In this document: positions 21,635-31,783 of the stretch, piece by piece | Position numbering within the stretch: position 1 is the stretch's first letter | Layout of the letters: the number at the start of each line of letters is the position of its first letter | Source of the DNA: Imbricaverruca yamaguchii | Taxonomy: Eukaryota > Arthropoda > Thecostraca > Neoverrucidae | Direction of reading: 5' to 3' | DNA length: 64,000 nt | Assembly (NCBI GenBank): GCA_034440575.1 | Contig: JAOTOL010001656.1 | Location: 388,501 to 452,500, forward strand | Notes under the pieces: model-generated | What the model was told of the DNA's origin: nothing | Seen by the model: only the letters and a program-made list of their open reading frames with translations | Database searches by the model: none | Program-made: the position numbers and the translations under genes

Positions 21635-21854
21635 GTGAGCCAGCCTCTGCAAGCACCGCCCTCCCCCCACCTGTTTAGCTTAGCTGAGCCGTTTAATTGA
21701 TTAGCTTGCACCGGAGAGCGGCTCCCACCGGCATACAGCTGAGGCTGCTGCAACTCCACATGGCACTTCGGTTGGGCAGAACAGCTACCGTCCTCAGCAT
21801 GCCAGGGTAAGACTCCGGTAGGGCATGCCAGCCGCTGTCATCATCATCCAATGG

Positions 21855-23615
21855 GACAGACCTGGTGCTGTCGTCCGTACAGCTCGGTGGGACAGGTTAG
21901 GTACTGTCCGCAGTACTCCTCAATGAGGCAGGGCAGGTGCTGTCGTCAGCAGACCTCAGTGAGGCAGGCCTGGTGCTGTCGTCAGTACAGCTCGGTGGGA
22001 CAGGTTAGGTACTGTCCGCAGTACTCTTCAGTGGGGCGGGCCAGGTGCTGTCGTCAGCAGACCTCGGTGGGGCAGGCCAGGTGCTGTCGTCAGCAGACCT
22101 TAGTGGGGCGGGCCAGGTGCTGTCGTCAGCAGACCTCGGTGGGGCAGGCCAGGTGCTGTCTTCAGTACACCTCAGTGGGGCAGGCCAGGTGCTGTCGTCA
22201 GCAGACCTTAGTGGGGCAGGCCAGGTGCTGTCGTCAGCAGATCTCGATGTGGCAGGACAGGTGTCATCGCCAGTACAGCTCGGTGGGACAGGTTAGGTAC
22301 TGTCCGCAGTACTCCTCAGTGAGGCAGGCCAGGTGCTGTCGTCAGCAGACCTCAGTGAGGCAGGCCAGGTGCTGTCGTCAGTACTCCTCAGTGTGGCAGG
22401 CCAGGTGCTGTCGTCAGTACTCCTCGGTGGGGCAGGCCAGGTGCTGTCGTCAGTACTCCTCGGTGTGGCAGGCCAGGTGCTTTCGTCAGTACTCCTCGGT
22501 GGGGCAGGCCAGGTGCTGTCGTCAGTACAGCTCGGTGTGGCAGGCCAGGTGCTGTCGTCAGTACACCTCAGTGGGGCAGGCCAGGTGCTGTCGTCAGTAC
22601 TCCTCGGTGGGGCAGGCCAGGTGCTGTCGTCAGTACAGCTCGGTGGGACAGGTTAGGTATTGTCCGCAGTACTCCTCAGTGAGGCAGGCCAGGTGCTGTC
22701 GTCAGCAGACCTCAGTGAGGCAGGCCAGGTGCTGTCGTCGGCACAGCTCGGTGTGACAGGCCGGGTGCTGTCGTCAGTACACCTCGGTGTGCCAGGCCAG
22801 GTGCTGTCGTCAGTACTCCTCGGTGTGGCAGGCCAGGTGCTGTCGTCAGTACAGCTCGGTGTGCCAGGCCAGGTGCTGTCGTCAGTACTCCTCGGTGTGG
22901 CAGGCCAGGTGCTGTCGTCAGCAGACCTCAGTGAGGCAGGCCAGGTGCTGTCGTGCGGCCGGTGCTGTGTGTACTCCTCGGTGTGCAGGCCGGTGCTGTT
23001 TCGTGTGGCAGGCAGGTGTCAGACACTCGGTGTGGCAGGCCAGGTGCTGTCGTCAGTACTCCTCGGTGTGGCAGGCCAGGTGCTGTCGTCAGTACACCTC
23101 GGTGTGGCAGGCCAGGTGCTGTCGTCAGTACACCTCAGTGTGGCAGGCCAGGTGCTGTCGTCAGTACCCTCGGTGGGGCAGGCCAGGTGCTCAGGTGCTG
23201 TCGCAGTACTCCTCAGTGAGGCAGGCCAGGTGCTGTCGTCAGCAGACCTCAGTGAGGCAGGCCAGGTGCTGTCGTCAGCACAGCTCGGTGTGGCAGGCCA
23301 GGTGCTGTCGTCAGTACACCTCGGTGTGGCAGGCCAGGTGCTGTCGTCAGTACACCTCAGTGTGGCAGGCCAGGTGCTGTCGTCAGTACTCCTCAGTGTG
23401 GCAGGCCAGGTGCTGTCGTCAGTACTCCTCAGTGTGGCAGGCCAGGTGCTGTCGTCAGCACACCTCAGTGAGGCAGGCCAGGTGCTGTCGTCAGTACTCC
23501 TCAGTGTGGCAGGCCAGGTGCTGTCGTCAGCAGACCTCAGTGAGGCAGGCCAGGTGCTGTCGTCAGTACTCCTCGGTGGGGCAGGCCAGGTGCTGTCTTC
23601 AGTACACCTCAGTGG
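21855..23615. repeat. Minisatellite, 36-bp unit, about 49 copies
   Basis: Units read GTGGCAGGCCAGGTGCTGTC, then GTCAGTACTCCTCGGT. Variants swap TACTCC, TACACC, TACAGC and CAGACC at one site, and several carry GGTTAGGTACTGTCCGCAGT. A disordered patch lies at 22950-23040. Cys-rich and Ser/Leu/Val-rich frames of up to 479 codons result from the unit length alone. Confidence 0.96.
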
Positions 23616-23765
23616 GGCAGGTCAGCAGCCGTGCCCATTACTCCCCTGCAGGGCAGGTCAGCAGCCGTGCCCATTACTCCCCGGTGGGGCAGGTCAGCAG
23701 CCGTGCCCATTACTCCCCGGTGGGGCAGGTCAGCAGCCGTGCCCATTACTCCCCTGCAGGGCAGA
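23616..23765. repeat. Minisatellite, 36-bp unit, diverged subtype
   Basis: Four units contain GGCAGGTCAGCAGCCGTGCC, then CATTACTCCCCGGTGG. They abut the previous array and align with its unit base for base in length and frame (GGCAGG-CAG, ACTCC-CGGTGG), so this is probably a diverged subfamily that was homogenised separately. Confidence 0.9.
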
Positions 23766-24479
23766 ACAGGTGCCGGTCGTCTCACCACGACTGTGTGCTT
23801 CACTGTTGGTGTTGGCTCGGTCTGGGCGGCGCCTCTCTGAAACACAGACAGAGACAGGTCTTCTCCGCACCAGAGGTGAGGAACGCGCATGGGACGACCG
23901 CCCTGCTCTGAAACACGGGTACGGGTACGTGGAAGCTCCAGTGCGAGTGCGGTGGGATAGGAAGAGACCAGAGGTGGATCCATTAATTTTTATCGAGGGG
24001 GAGGCACTTATTCCGGAGGGGCATCATGAAAGGGATGGTCCTCTCGAATGTCCTGAACGAGCTGCTTTTCTACTCGAATGGGCGCTACATATCTATTGAT
24101 GGGAGGGGGGGCACATTCGCCAAGATACATTCATGCCGTTCAGTAGCGGATCCTGAGGACAGGGGTATGAGGGGATGCTGGAACACATGCATCCCAGATC
24201 TGAGAAATGTGATCTCTGATTGGGATGTTGGTGTCCAATTGCAATAGCCAAGCCTTCGGGAAGGCTTGGGTACACCCCACCATTTACATTTTCATGGACA
24301 GGTGTATCTCAGTAACAGCTCTGGGTACCTGGTAGGTTCGAGTGCACCCCCACGAAACTGTCTTCTAGTGGTGCCTCCCGGGAGAAGTGGTCTCTTGAAT
24401 GAATGTCGATTCTCCAAGCGCAATGTTTTTAATCCGATCGTGGAGTGGTGGATCACCATATGTCGGAGAGCGGGCAAAA
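23766..24479. other. Unassigned DNA
   Basis: A frame continues from the repeat array to 24099 without any recognisable motif. A short hairpin, CCAAGCCTTC-GG-GAAGGCTTGG, lies near 24250. No gene is called. Confidence 0.4.
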
Positions 24480-24938
24480 AGACATAAAGACATAAAAGAT
24501 TAGTGCAACTATGAGCCACAAGGACCCTTCTTGGTTGCACTCTGTACACTGAACCAGTTTCCCACCAAATCTGTCAATCAGCCCTCTCTGTAATACTGAA
24601 AAGCAAGCCCTGTATTCTTATAATGATTGTCTATGCTGTTTTTAAAGATGTTCAATGTGCTGCTACTGACGATGTTTTCTGGCAGCTGGTTCCAGTGTTC
24701 TACTACCCTGTTGGTGAAGAAAGTTTGCCATAACCTTGTTCTGCTGTGGTTAACTTTAATTTTGAATTTATGACCTCTAATTGCATCATTTCTGTTAAAT
24801 TCAAACATTTCCCCAAGGTATCCCCTCTCCAGACCATGGACAAATTTAAAGACCTCGATGAGATCTCCTCTCAGCCTTCTATATCTAAGTGAAAACATAT
24901 TCAATTTCTTCAATCTTTCCTCGTAGGCCAGGTTGCTA
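24480..24938 (-). mobile_element. CR1-like LINE 3' fragment
   Basis: The minus strand matches 7610-8072 of the LINE, from the NLAYEERLKKLNMFSLRYRRLRGDL region through the C-terminal WNQLPENIV block, 3' UTR and TCTTTATG-type tail. The C-terminal 110 or so codons are still open, showing low decay. It is 5'-truncated at 24938, next to TGTTAACTGTAA direct repeats. Confidence 0.9.
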
Positions 24939-25026
24939 ACTGTTAACTGTAAATAATAACAGTTAACTGTAACGAGGAATAGTTGGACAATTTCCTGATG
25001 AACCGTGGCTATAAATATGTTCGATT

Positions 25027-25333
25027 TGGGAGTCCAGTTGGTTACCTGATCCACCGATGGTTACCTGGCTGGGAAAGTGTGCTCGATTGAGGAGTCCAGT
25101 TGGTTACCTGATCCACCGATGGTTACCTGGCTGGGAAAGTGTGCTCGATTGAGGAGTCCAGTTGGTTACCTGATCCACCGATGGTTACCTGGCTGGGAAA
25201 GTGTGCTCGATTGAGGAGTCCAGTTGGCTACCTGATCCACCGATGGTTACCTGGCTGGGAAAGTGTGCTCGATTGAGGAGTCCAGTTGGTTACCTGATCT
25301 ACCAATGATTGCCTGGCTGGGAGAGAGCCGATC
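25027..25333. repeat. Minisatellite, 62-bp unit, 5 copies
   Basis: Units at 25027, 25089, 25151, 25213 and 25275 contain GAGTCCAGTTGGTTACCTGA, CACCGATGGTTACCTGGCTG and GTGTGCTCGATT. Inner units are near-identical; the outer two are diverged. Confidence 0.93.
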
Positions 25334-25372
25334 AATTACCTGATTGTTAAGTGGCACGGAAGCTCAAGTCAC

Positions 25373-26412
25373 CTGGCATGGGAGTGGGCAGCAAGCTCTG
25401 GCCACCTGGCGGGGGAGTGGACAACAAGCTCTAGTCACCTGGCGGGGGAGTGGACAGCAAGCTCTGGCCACCTGGCGGGAGAGTGGACAACAAGCTCTGG
25501 TCACCTGGCGAGGGAGTGGACAGCAAGCTCTGGTCACTTGGCGTGGGGGGGGGGGTGGACAGCAAGCTCTGCCCACCTGGTGGGTGAGTGGACAGCAAGC
25601 TCTGGCCACCTGGTGGGTGAGTGGACAGCAAGCTCTGGCCACCTGGCGGGGGAGTGGACAGCAAGCTCTGGCCACCTGGCGGGGGAGTGGGCAGCAAGCT
25701 CTGGCCACCTGGCGGGGGAGTGGACAGCAAGCTCTGGCCACCTGGCGGGGGAGTGGACAGCAAGCTCTGGCCACCTGGTGGGTGAGTGGACAGCAAGCTC
25801 TGGCCACCTGGCGGGGGAGTGGACAGCAAGCTCTGGCCACCTGGTGGGGAGTGGACAGCAAGCTCTGGTCACCTGGCGGGGAGTGGACAGCAAGCTCTGG
25901 TCACCTGACGATGAGTGGGCAGGAAGCTCTGGCCACCTGGTGGGTGAGTGGACAGCAAGCTCTGGCCACCTGGCGGGGGAGTGGACAGCAAGCTCTGGTC
26001 ACCTGGCGGGGGAGTGGACAGCAAGCTCTGGCCACCTGGCGGGGGAGTGGGCAGGAAGCTCTGGTCACCTGGCGGGGGAGTGGGCAGCAAGCTCTGGTCA
26101 CCTGGCGGGGGGGGGGTGAGTGGACAGCAAGCTCTGGCCACCTGGCGGGGGAGTGGACAGCAAGCTCTGGCCACCTGGCGGGGGAGTGGACAGCAAGCTC
26201 TGGCCACCTGGTGGGGGAGTGGACAGCAAGCTCTGGTCACCTGGCGGGGGAGTGGACAGCAAGCTCTGGCCACCTGGCGGGGGAGTGGGCAGGAAGCTCT
26301 GGTCACCTGGCGGGGGAGTGGGCAGCAAGCTCTGGTCACCTGGCGGGGGAGTGGACAGCAAGCTCTGGTCACCTGGCGGAGGAGTGGACAGCAAGCTCTG
26401 GTCACATCGCGG
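25373..26412. repeat. Minisatellite, 33-bp unit, about 31 copies
   Basis: Units read GGGGGAGTGGACAGCAAGCT, then CTGGCCACCTGGC. GGCCACC and GGTCACC variants alternate irregularly. Two longer G tracts (about 25543 and 26107) mark slippage. The plus strand is strongly G-rich. Open frames on both strands reflect the 33-bp period. Confidence 0.96.
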
Positions 26413-26778
26413 GAGAGTGATCCATCAATCAATCATCTCTCAATCTATCAATCCTCCGCTCCCCTCCAGAGTCTCTACCAAAGCATGGAAAGCACCTTAA
26501 AATGCTGGCCGACATGACATGGCGTATCCCAGTGTTTTTTCGCTCATGCCTTTTTTTGACAACTCGTTACTAATGGTTCCCAGGCAAGACGGTTGAATCG
26601 CTAGCATGCAATTTTTCTGCAAAAGGGTAGACTGGTTAGAACATAGCCCCTGATCGTAACTAGACACGAGGGTTGTTATTCATGCTCATTTTGGCATGCA
26701 TCCGACATGATAGGATAGCAGTATGGAGATATAATCTGATAACAGTAGAGCGATACAATAACATAGCAGCAGTGCGGT
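26413..26778. other. Unassigned DNA
   Basis: Contains ATCAATC/ATCTATC-type short repetition at 26420-26455. Nothing else was recognised. Confidence 0.35.
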
Positions 26779-27149
26779 AAAGACATAAAGACATAGAGAC
26801 ATAAAAGATCAGCGCAACTATGAGCCACAAGGGCCCTTCTTGGCTGTACTCTGGACACTCAACCAGTTGCCCACCAAATCCGTCGATCAGCCCTCCCTGG
26901 AATACTGAAAAGTAAGCCCTTATAATTCTTATAATTATTGTCTATGCTGTTTTTTTTAATGTTCAATGTGTTGCTACTAACAATGGTTTCTGGCAGCTGG
27001 AGTGTTATATTACCCTGTCGGTGAAGAAAGACTGTCTTAACCTTATCTTGCTGTGGTTAACTTTAATTTTGAATTGATGACCTGTAATTGCATCATTCCT
27101 GTTAAATTCAAACATTTGCATGAGATATCCTGATGAGGAACTAATTTAA

Positions 27150-28491
27150 CACGCGCCCTGGAGGGGGGGGGGGGGCGAAATCCGCCCACCCCTCCGGTTT
27201 TTCGTAGATAACTCCAGATTTTACCGGCCGATAAACGCCATTGTTCGTGTACCTGCTTTTAAATGAACGGCGCGTTGTTTAAAGTAAGAAAAATGAAAAT
27301 CGACCGAACATTTGTCGAGTTAGGGGTCACCAAACTAAAAAAAAAATATCAGCGCCGGACCACAAATATCGTCGCTGAAGCGCTTCCCGTATATCGGCAA
27401 AAAGGAAGTGTTCTTGGCAAAACTGGTGACTTGTTTGGTGTACATTGTTATGCTATATTGTTTCAAAGTCATGTCAGGTCACCGAGGTCAAGTCAGGTCA
27501 GGTTTATGAGAGGTTAACAGACGCCCTGGAGAGGGGATAGTGAAGTCCGCCTACCCCTCCGATATTTCGTACATAACTCTATCTTGTCCCGGTCGATACA
27601 CGCCATTTTTGCGTACCTACTTGGCAATGACTGGCGCATTGTTTGAAGTAAGAAAAATGAAAATCGGCTGAAAACTGTTCAAGTTAGGGGCCGTTAAATT
27701 AAAAACAATTCGCAGCGCCAGACCACAAAAATCGGTGCTGATGCGCTTCCCGTATATTTGCAAAATGGAACTGTTTTTGACATCATTAGCGATTTGTTTG
27801 ACGTATTTTGTTATGCTATATAATTCAAAAGTCATGTCAGGTTGCCAGGGTCCAGTTAGGCCAAGTTCATGACAGGCTAATAGAACCAAACTTGGCTAAC
27901 TGGAATGTTCTAAAAAATCCAAATGACTGTCATGTGGTTGATGTCACTTTACATGTTACTCCCTACACATCCCGAAATCTACTGTTTGTCATTGTGTGCC
28001 TAAGCGTTTCCATACTTTATTCATGTATTTCACTCCTTTCTTTGCGAAGCCGATTGTGCCGAACCGCCCAACGGAGCAGTCGGGTGGGCAGCCCTGTTCC
28101 GGTAACTGGAGCAGGTAATGACCTGCTAAAGTGCTGTATATAGGTGACCTGAGGCCACATGGCCGATCTGGCATCTGCATTGTATCATTAGTAATGTTCA
28201 AAACATCATTAATGCCAATTTTAGAGCATTTAAACACAATCACAGCGATCCATAACAATGACAAGCCAATCCACGCACAACCAAACAATTTTGATATTTT
28301 GACCTCATTTGACCTTGAAGATATTGACCTAATGTCATGAACTTTGCACACAATAGAGTTCACTATCGTCCCCATCCACACTGCGAATTTCGTTGCTCTA
28401 GCCCCAGTAGGAGCCGAGATCGTAGGGGGTGGAATCCGCCCCCCCCCCCCCTCCAGTGCGCGTAGTTTTCCGAGGCCCTCCAGGGCGCGTG
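27150..28491 (+). mobile_element. piggyBac-like non-autonomous element, best copy
   Basis: Perfect 16-bp terminal inverted repeats CACGCGCCCTGGAGGG (27150-27165) and its complement (28476-28491) are flanked by TTAA on both sides (27146-27149 and 28492-28495). LINE sequence resumes exactly after the second TTAA, which confirms the boundaries. Both ends have a G-run/C-run hairpin just inside (27162-27192 and about 28430-28455). The left 360 bp is duplicated internally. There is no transposase frame, so it depends on enzyme supplied in trans. AGGTCA/TGACCT hexamers cluster at 27476-27505 and 28290-28335. Confidence 0.82.
27518..27875 (+). repeat. Second copy of the element's left end
   Basis: It repeats 27150-27513 with roughly one difference in five. 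TTAACAGACGCCCTGG repeats the terminus, and GTAAGAAAAATGAAAATCG, GCGCTTCCCGTATAT and TTGTTATGCTATAT recur in order. It has its own TTAA at 27514-27517. Confidence 0.85.
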
Positions 28492-29743
28492 TTAAAGACC
28501 TCGATGAGATCTTCTCTCAGCCTTCGAATCTAAGTGAAAACATATTAAATTTCTTCAATCTTTCCTCATATGCCAGGTTGCTTATGCCAGTAACCATTTT
28601 TGTAGCCCTCTTTTGTACTCTCTCTAAAAGCCAACATTCTTCTTCATAACTAGGAGACCAAGTTTGGATACAATATTCCAAATGTGGCCTGACATATGCA
28701 CAATAAAGCTTCCCGATGACTTCCTCACTTCTGTATGATACATTCCTATTTATTGCCCAAATCATTCTCAGTGCCTTCTTCCTGACTTCTTTGGTCTATT
28801 CTGATGCCCCCAATTTTGTGTTCAAAATAATACATAAGTCCTTGTCCTGCTGAGTCACCGACAGTACTTGGCCACCCATCAAGTATGGAGCCTTCATATG
28901 CTGCCTACATACATGCATGATTTTGCACTCATCAAAATTAAATTTCATTTGCCATTTTTCGGACCACTTCACAAGTTCGTCTAGTCCTACTGCAGCGAAG
29001 TATGCTCATTGTGTCCTGTTATTGCTCTAAAAACCTTCAAATCATCCGCAAATTTCAAAACCTTACTGCTTAGGCCACTTTTAATATTACTTACAAATAT
29101 AATGAACAGTAGTGGCCCCAGTACTGACTACTGGAGGACTGCATTAAGAACATTTTGCCATGATGAATTTGTACCATTTAGCATCACTATCTGCTGTCTA
29201 TCTGAAAACCACAATTCTATCCATTTTATGACGCCATCTGCAGTACCATGGACCTGAAGCTGTATCATTAACCGTTTTGGGGTACCTAGTCAAAGCCCTT
29301 ACTAAAGTCAAGATATGATACATCAACCTGATTTCAATCTTGTTCAGATTGTTCTGTAACGAAATTAAAAAAGTCCAAGAAATTTGTGAGACACGATCGC
29401 CCTTTTCTAAACCCAATGCTGAGGATCTTGAATCAATTTGTTTCCCTCCAGATAACTAACTATTCTTTCCTTGATAATTGATTGAGTACCTTGCAGACTA
29501 GGGATGTGAGGCTTACTGGCCTCTGCTTTCAACTTACCCTCTTTTTTCTTTTTGAAAAAAGTAACTACACTTGCCCTTCTCCAATCTGTTCGAATTTCAT
29601 TTTGTGAAACTGATCTACAAAATCTTATACCAACCAAATAGAATTGTCAGTTCATTTTCAGCTTCTCGCAGTACCTTAGCACAAATTTCATCAAGTCCTG
29701 CTGCCTTGTTTGGCTCTATTTTCCTGATACGATTGAAAACATC

Positions 29744-31009
29744 AAGCTACCGTGACGTTGATTGTGACCACAACTGCGTTATTGCAGGCTGTACTTAATT
29801 ATGCTGATTATATTCGAATACAGTGACCATTTAGGAGCAGCAAATACATCCTATGCGTATTTGGCGAATTGGTATATTGACCGGTCGTTAAAATAAGCTC
29901 ATCATGACTTGACAAAAATATCGAGTATCCGAGGTGTTTGGCACATGCATTAAATGTCATGCGTCGTTTCAATTGATCTTGGTTTGCACAGTAGCGCAGC
30001 CAAGGTCTGTTGTCCACTTCACTATATAGCATTGCAATATTGCATCGTACATACGACGTTCTCGGACCGCTTTACATCTCGTGGTGAAATCAACTCCTGG
30101 AACGCATCCTACGAAATCGATATCCCACTCTGGAACTCCAACCCTAATTCGATTTCGTGATCTCGCTCATGAATATGTTTCAAAGGAAAGCGAAAATAAG
30201 TGCTATAAGGTATGGCTTAGGTAACTGTTATGTGCATACTACGGTACTTCGAGCTTCAAGCTTACCAATTCTGCCATTTCTTGCAAATGCCTTACGTTCT
30301 GGAATCACAATGCGCATTTTTGCTTGCCATAAATCGGTATCATCGGTCCAATTTTGGTCTTCAAGACGTAAATATTTCCTGCTTAAACTGTATCGTCTGT
30401 TGATTAATATTCGGTCCAACCAATGTAAAGATCAGTCAGACTGGCTGATTGGCAACAAACATATCAGTTGTGCACTTCGGTCAGTCTCATAGTGCGTGTT
30501 GATCGAAAGTCCTATCTACCCACATAGTTTTCATCTTAGCTTAACTATGTCACTGCCATGCTCTAAATATATGTAAAAGACAAAACCTTGTGGATTTGGT
30601 AGGTACACTGAAAGAGGAAGAGAGTGCCCGCATCAGTGAAAAGATCTACACATGCTTACCAGGCAATAATGTCGAACGATAGTTCCGCGAACCCCCAAAA
30701 ACGAAATATGCATGCTGTGTCTTTCCTGTGGAAAGGAATAGGTACTTATGTTCTTTTGCTGATTGCTATTTTCCTTCTATTATTATTATGCTGTGTTTGC
30801 TTATGTAGCTGGGCCCACATCATGTCATTGGGTCCGGATCATGGCGCTGAGCTAAGATCGAGTTGATCTCCAATATTCCGCACCAGCAATTTCATAGCGA
30901 AAATTCTTTGCTGTGCTAGCTGATTATCTACTAGCCACCGTAAAGCTATCTAAAAATTGCGAGTAAACTACTGTATCTATTAGCAAAAGCGGCTTCTCAT
31001 GTTCCATTT
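29744..31009. other. Unassigned DNA
   Basis: No exon or repeat was recognised. A frame at 30669-30866 encodes a single hydrophobic stretch (YVLLLIAIFLLLLLCC), but there is no other support for a gene. Confidence 0.35.
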
Positions 31010-31020
31010 ATATTCCAGTT

Positions 31021-31135
31021 GGTTTGTTGGTTCGTTGTGACTTTATTACGCACTCAGTAACTCAGGCCATGTAGCGTCGCCTGCCTCTCATTCTGGCACG
31101 AAGGGCGGGCATCGTGAAAAATCGAACCCCGTACC
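31021..31135 (-). mobile_element. tRNA-derived SINE, truncated and diverged
   Basis: Perfect 11-bp target duplications ATATTCCAGTT flank it (31010-31020 and 31136-31146). On the minus strand it starts inside the tRNA head at GGTACGGGGTTCGA (B-box remnant) and ends GTCACAACGAACCAACAAAC, aligning with the tail GTCGTGAACCAACCAATAAAC of the copy at 13251. The middle is poorly conserved. Confidence 0.68.
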
Positions 31136-31146
31136 ATATTCCAGTT

Positions 31147-31552
31147 TCCGCCTTTTAATTTGTTCCCTGTGACGTGACCCAGTGGCAATATCTTGTTTAT
31201 TTGTTTCCACCCAGCGTCCTATGCAGCATACATAAGGTAGTGCTCCTTCACAGGCTCGTGAGATTCCTCCTGACTGGCGCTTTTTTGTTCTTCTCGCCTT
31301 CTCCCATTGGCTAGCCACCCTGACGGCGTGGCCTATATTTGCCAAGACCCCGCTGTCGAGATCGCGCTGCCATCTCTGAGCAGTTTTTGCAACTGTATTG
31401 ATTTCTGGTCTTCTTCGCGCCATGTGGTTTTTGCGCGCGGCAAAAAAGATGCGATCAATACGAACAGCGTCGCGGCGGCGCCGACGACGGAACCGTTGGA
31501 GCTGCCTTCCTCAGCGTCCGACGACGGCCTGATGGAGGACCTGATGACACTG
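31147..31552. other. Unassigned DNA
   Basis: No recognised feature. An AAACAAATAAACAAG string on the minus strand (about 31193-31207) recalls a SINE tail but has no matching body. Confidence 0.3.
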
Positions 31553-31783
31553 ACACCAGCCACCCAGAATGGCACGGCCTGATAACACTGACACAGTTAC
31601 CTCAAGTGTCACGGCCTGATGACATTGACACCCCCACCCCAAATGGCACGGCCTGATGACACTGACACCCCCACCCCAAATGGCACGAGGTGGGCTGATG
31701 ACACTGACACCAGCCACCCCGAATGGCACGAGGTGAGCTGATGACACTGGCACCAGCCACCCCGAATGGTATGAGGTGGCCTA
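31553..31783. repeat. Repeat of about 38-43 bp, 6 copies
   Basis: Units combine GCCTGATGACACTGACACC and AGCCACCCCGAATGGCACG. An AGGTG insertion lengthens the later ones. Confidence 0.85.

Larger units (their letters stand above)
26779..29743 (-). mobile_element. CR1-like LINE relic, interrupted by an insertion
   Basis: Two minus-strand segments form one old copy. Positions 26779-27149 cover the tail, 3' UTR and C-terminus; 28492-29743 cover the remaining RT-encoding part back to about 6455 of the copy at 5425. Between them sits a 1,342-bp piggyBac-like element. The reading frame is broken by many frameshifts, small deletions and stops; readable blocks include MIWAINRNVSYRSEEV and LERVQKRATKMV. 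It is clearly older than the copy at 5425. Confidence 0.9.

Noticed and set aside
22660..24099. 479-codon frame extending past the 36-bp array
   Set aside because: The part beyond the array (about 110 codons) shows no recognisable motif and starts inside the repeat; it is probably a chance extension.
23766..24099. Host exon adjacent to the 36-bp array
   Set aside because: No splice-site-bounded segment with protein-like composition could be defined.
30624..30866. Small membrane-protein frame
   Set aside because: One hydrophobic stretch only; the track start is GTG, the first ATG is internal (30669), and AT-rich DNA often encodes such stretches by chance.
31193..31207. SINE-tail-like AAACAAATAAACAAG on the minus strand
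   Set aside because: The adjacent sequence does not match the SINE body and no second duplication was found.
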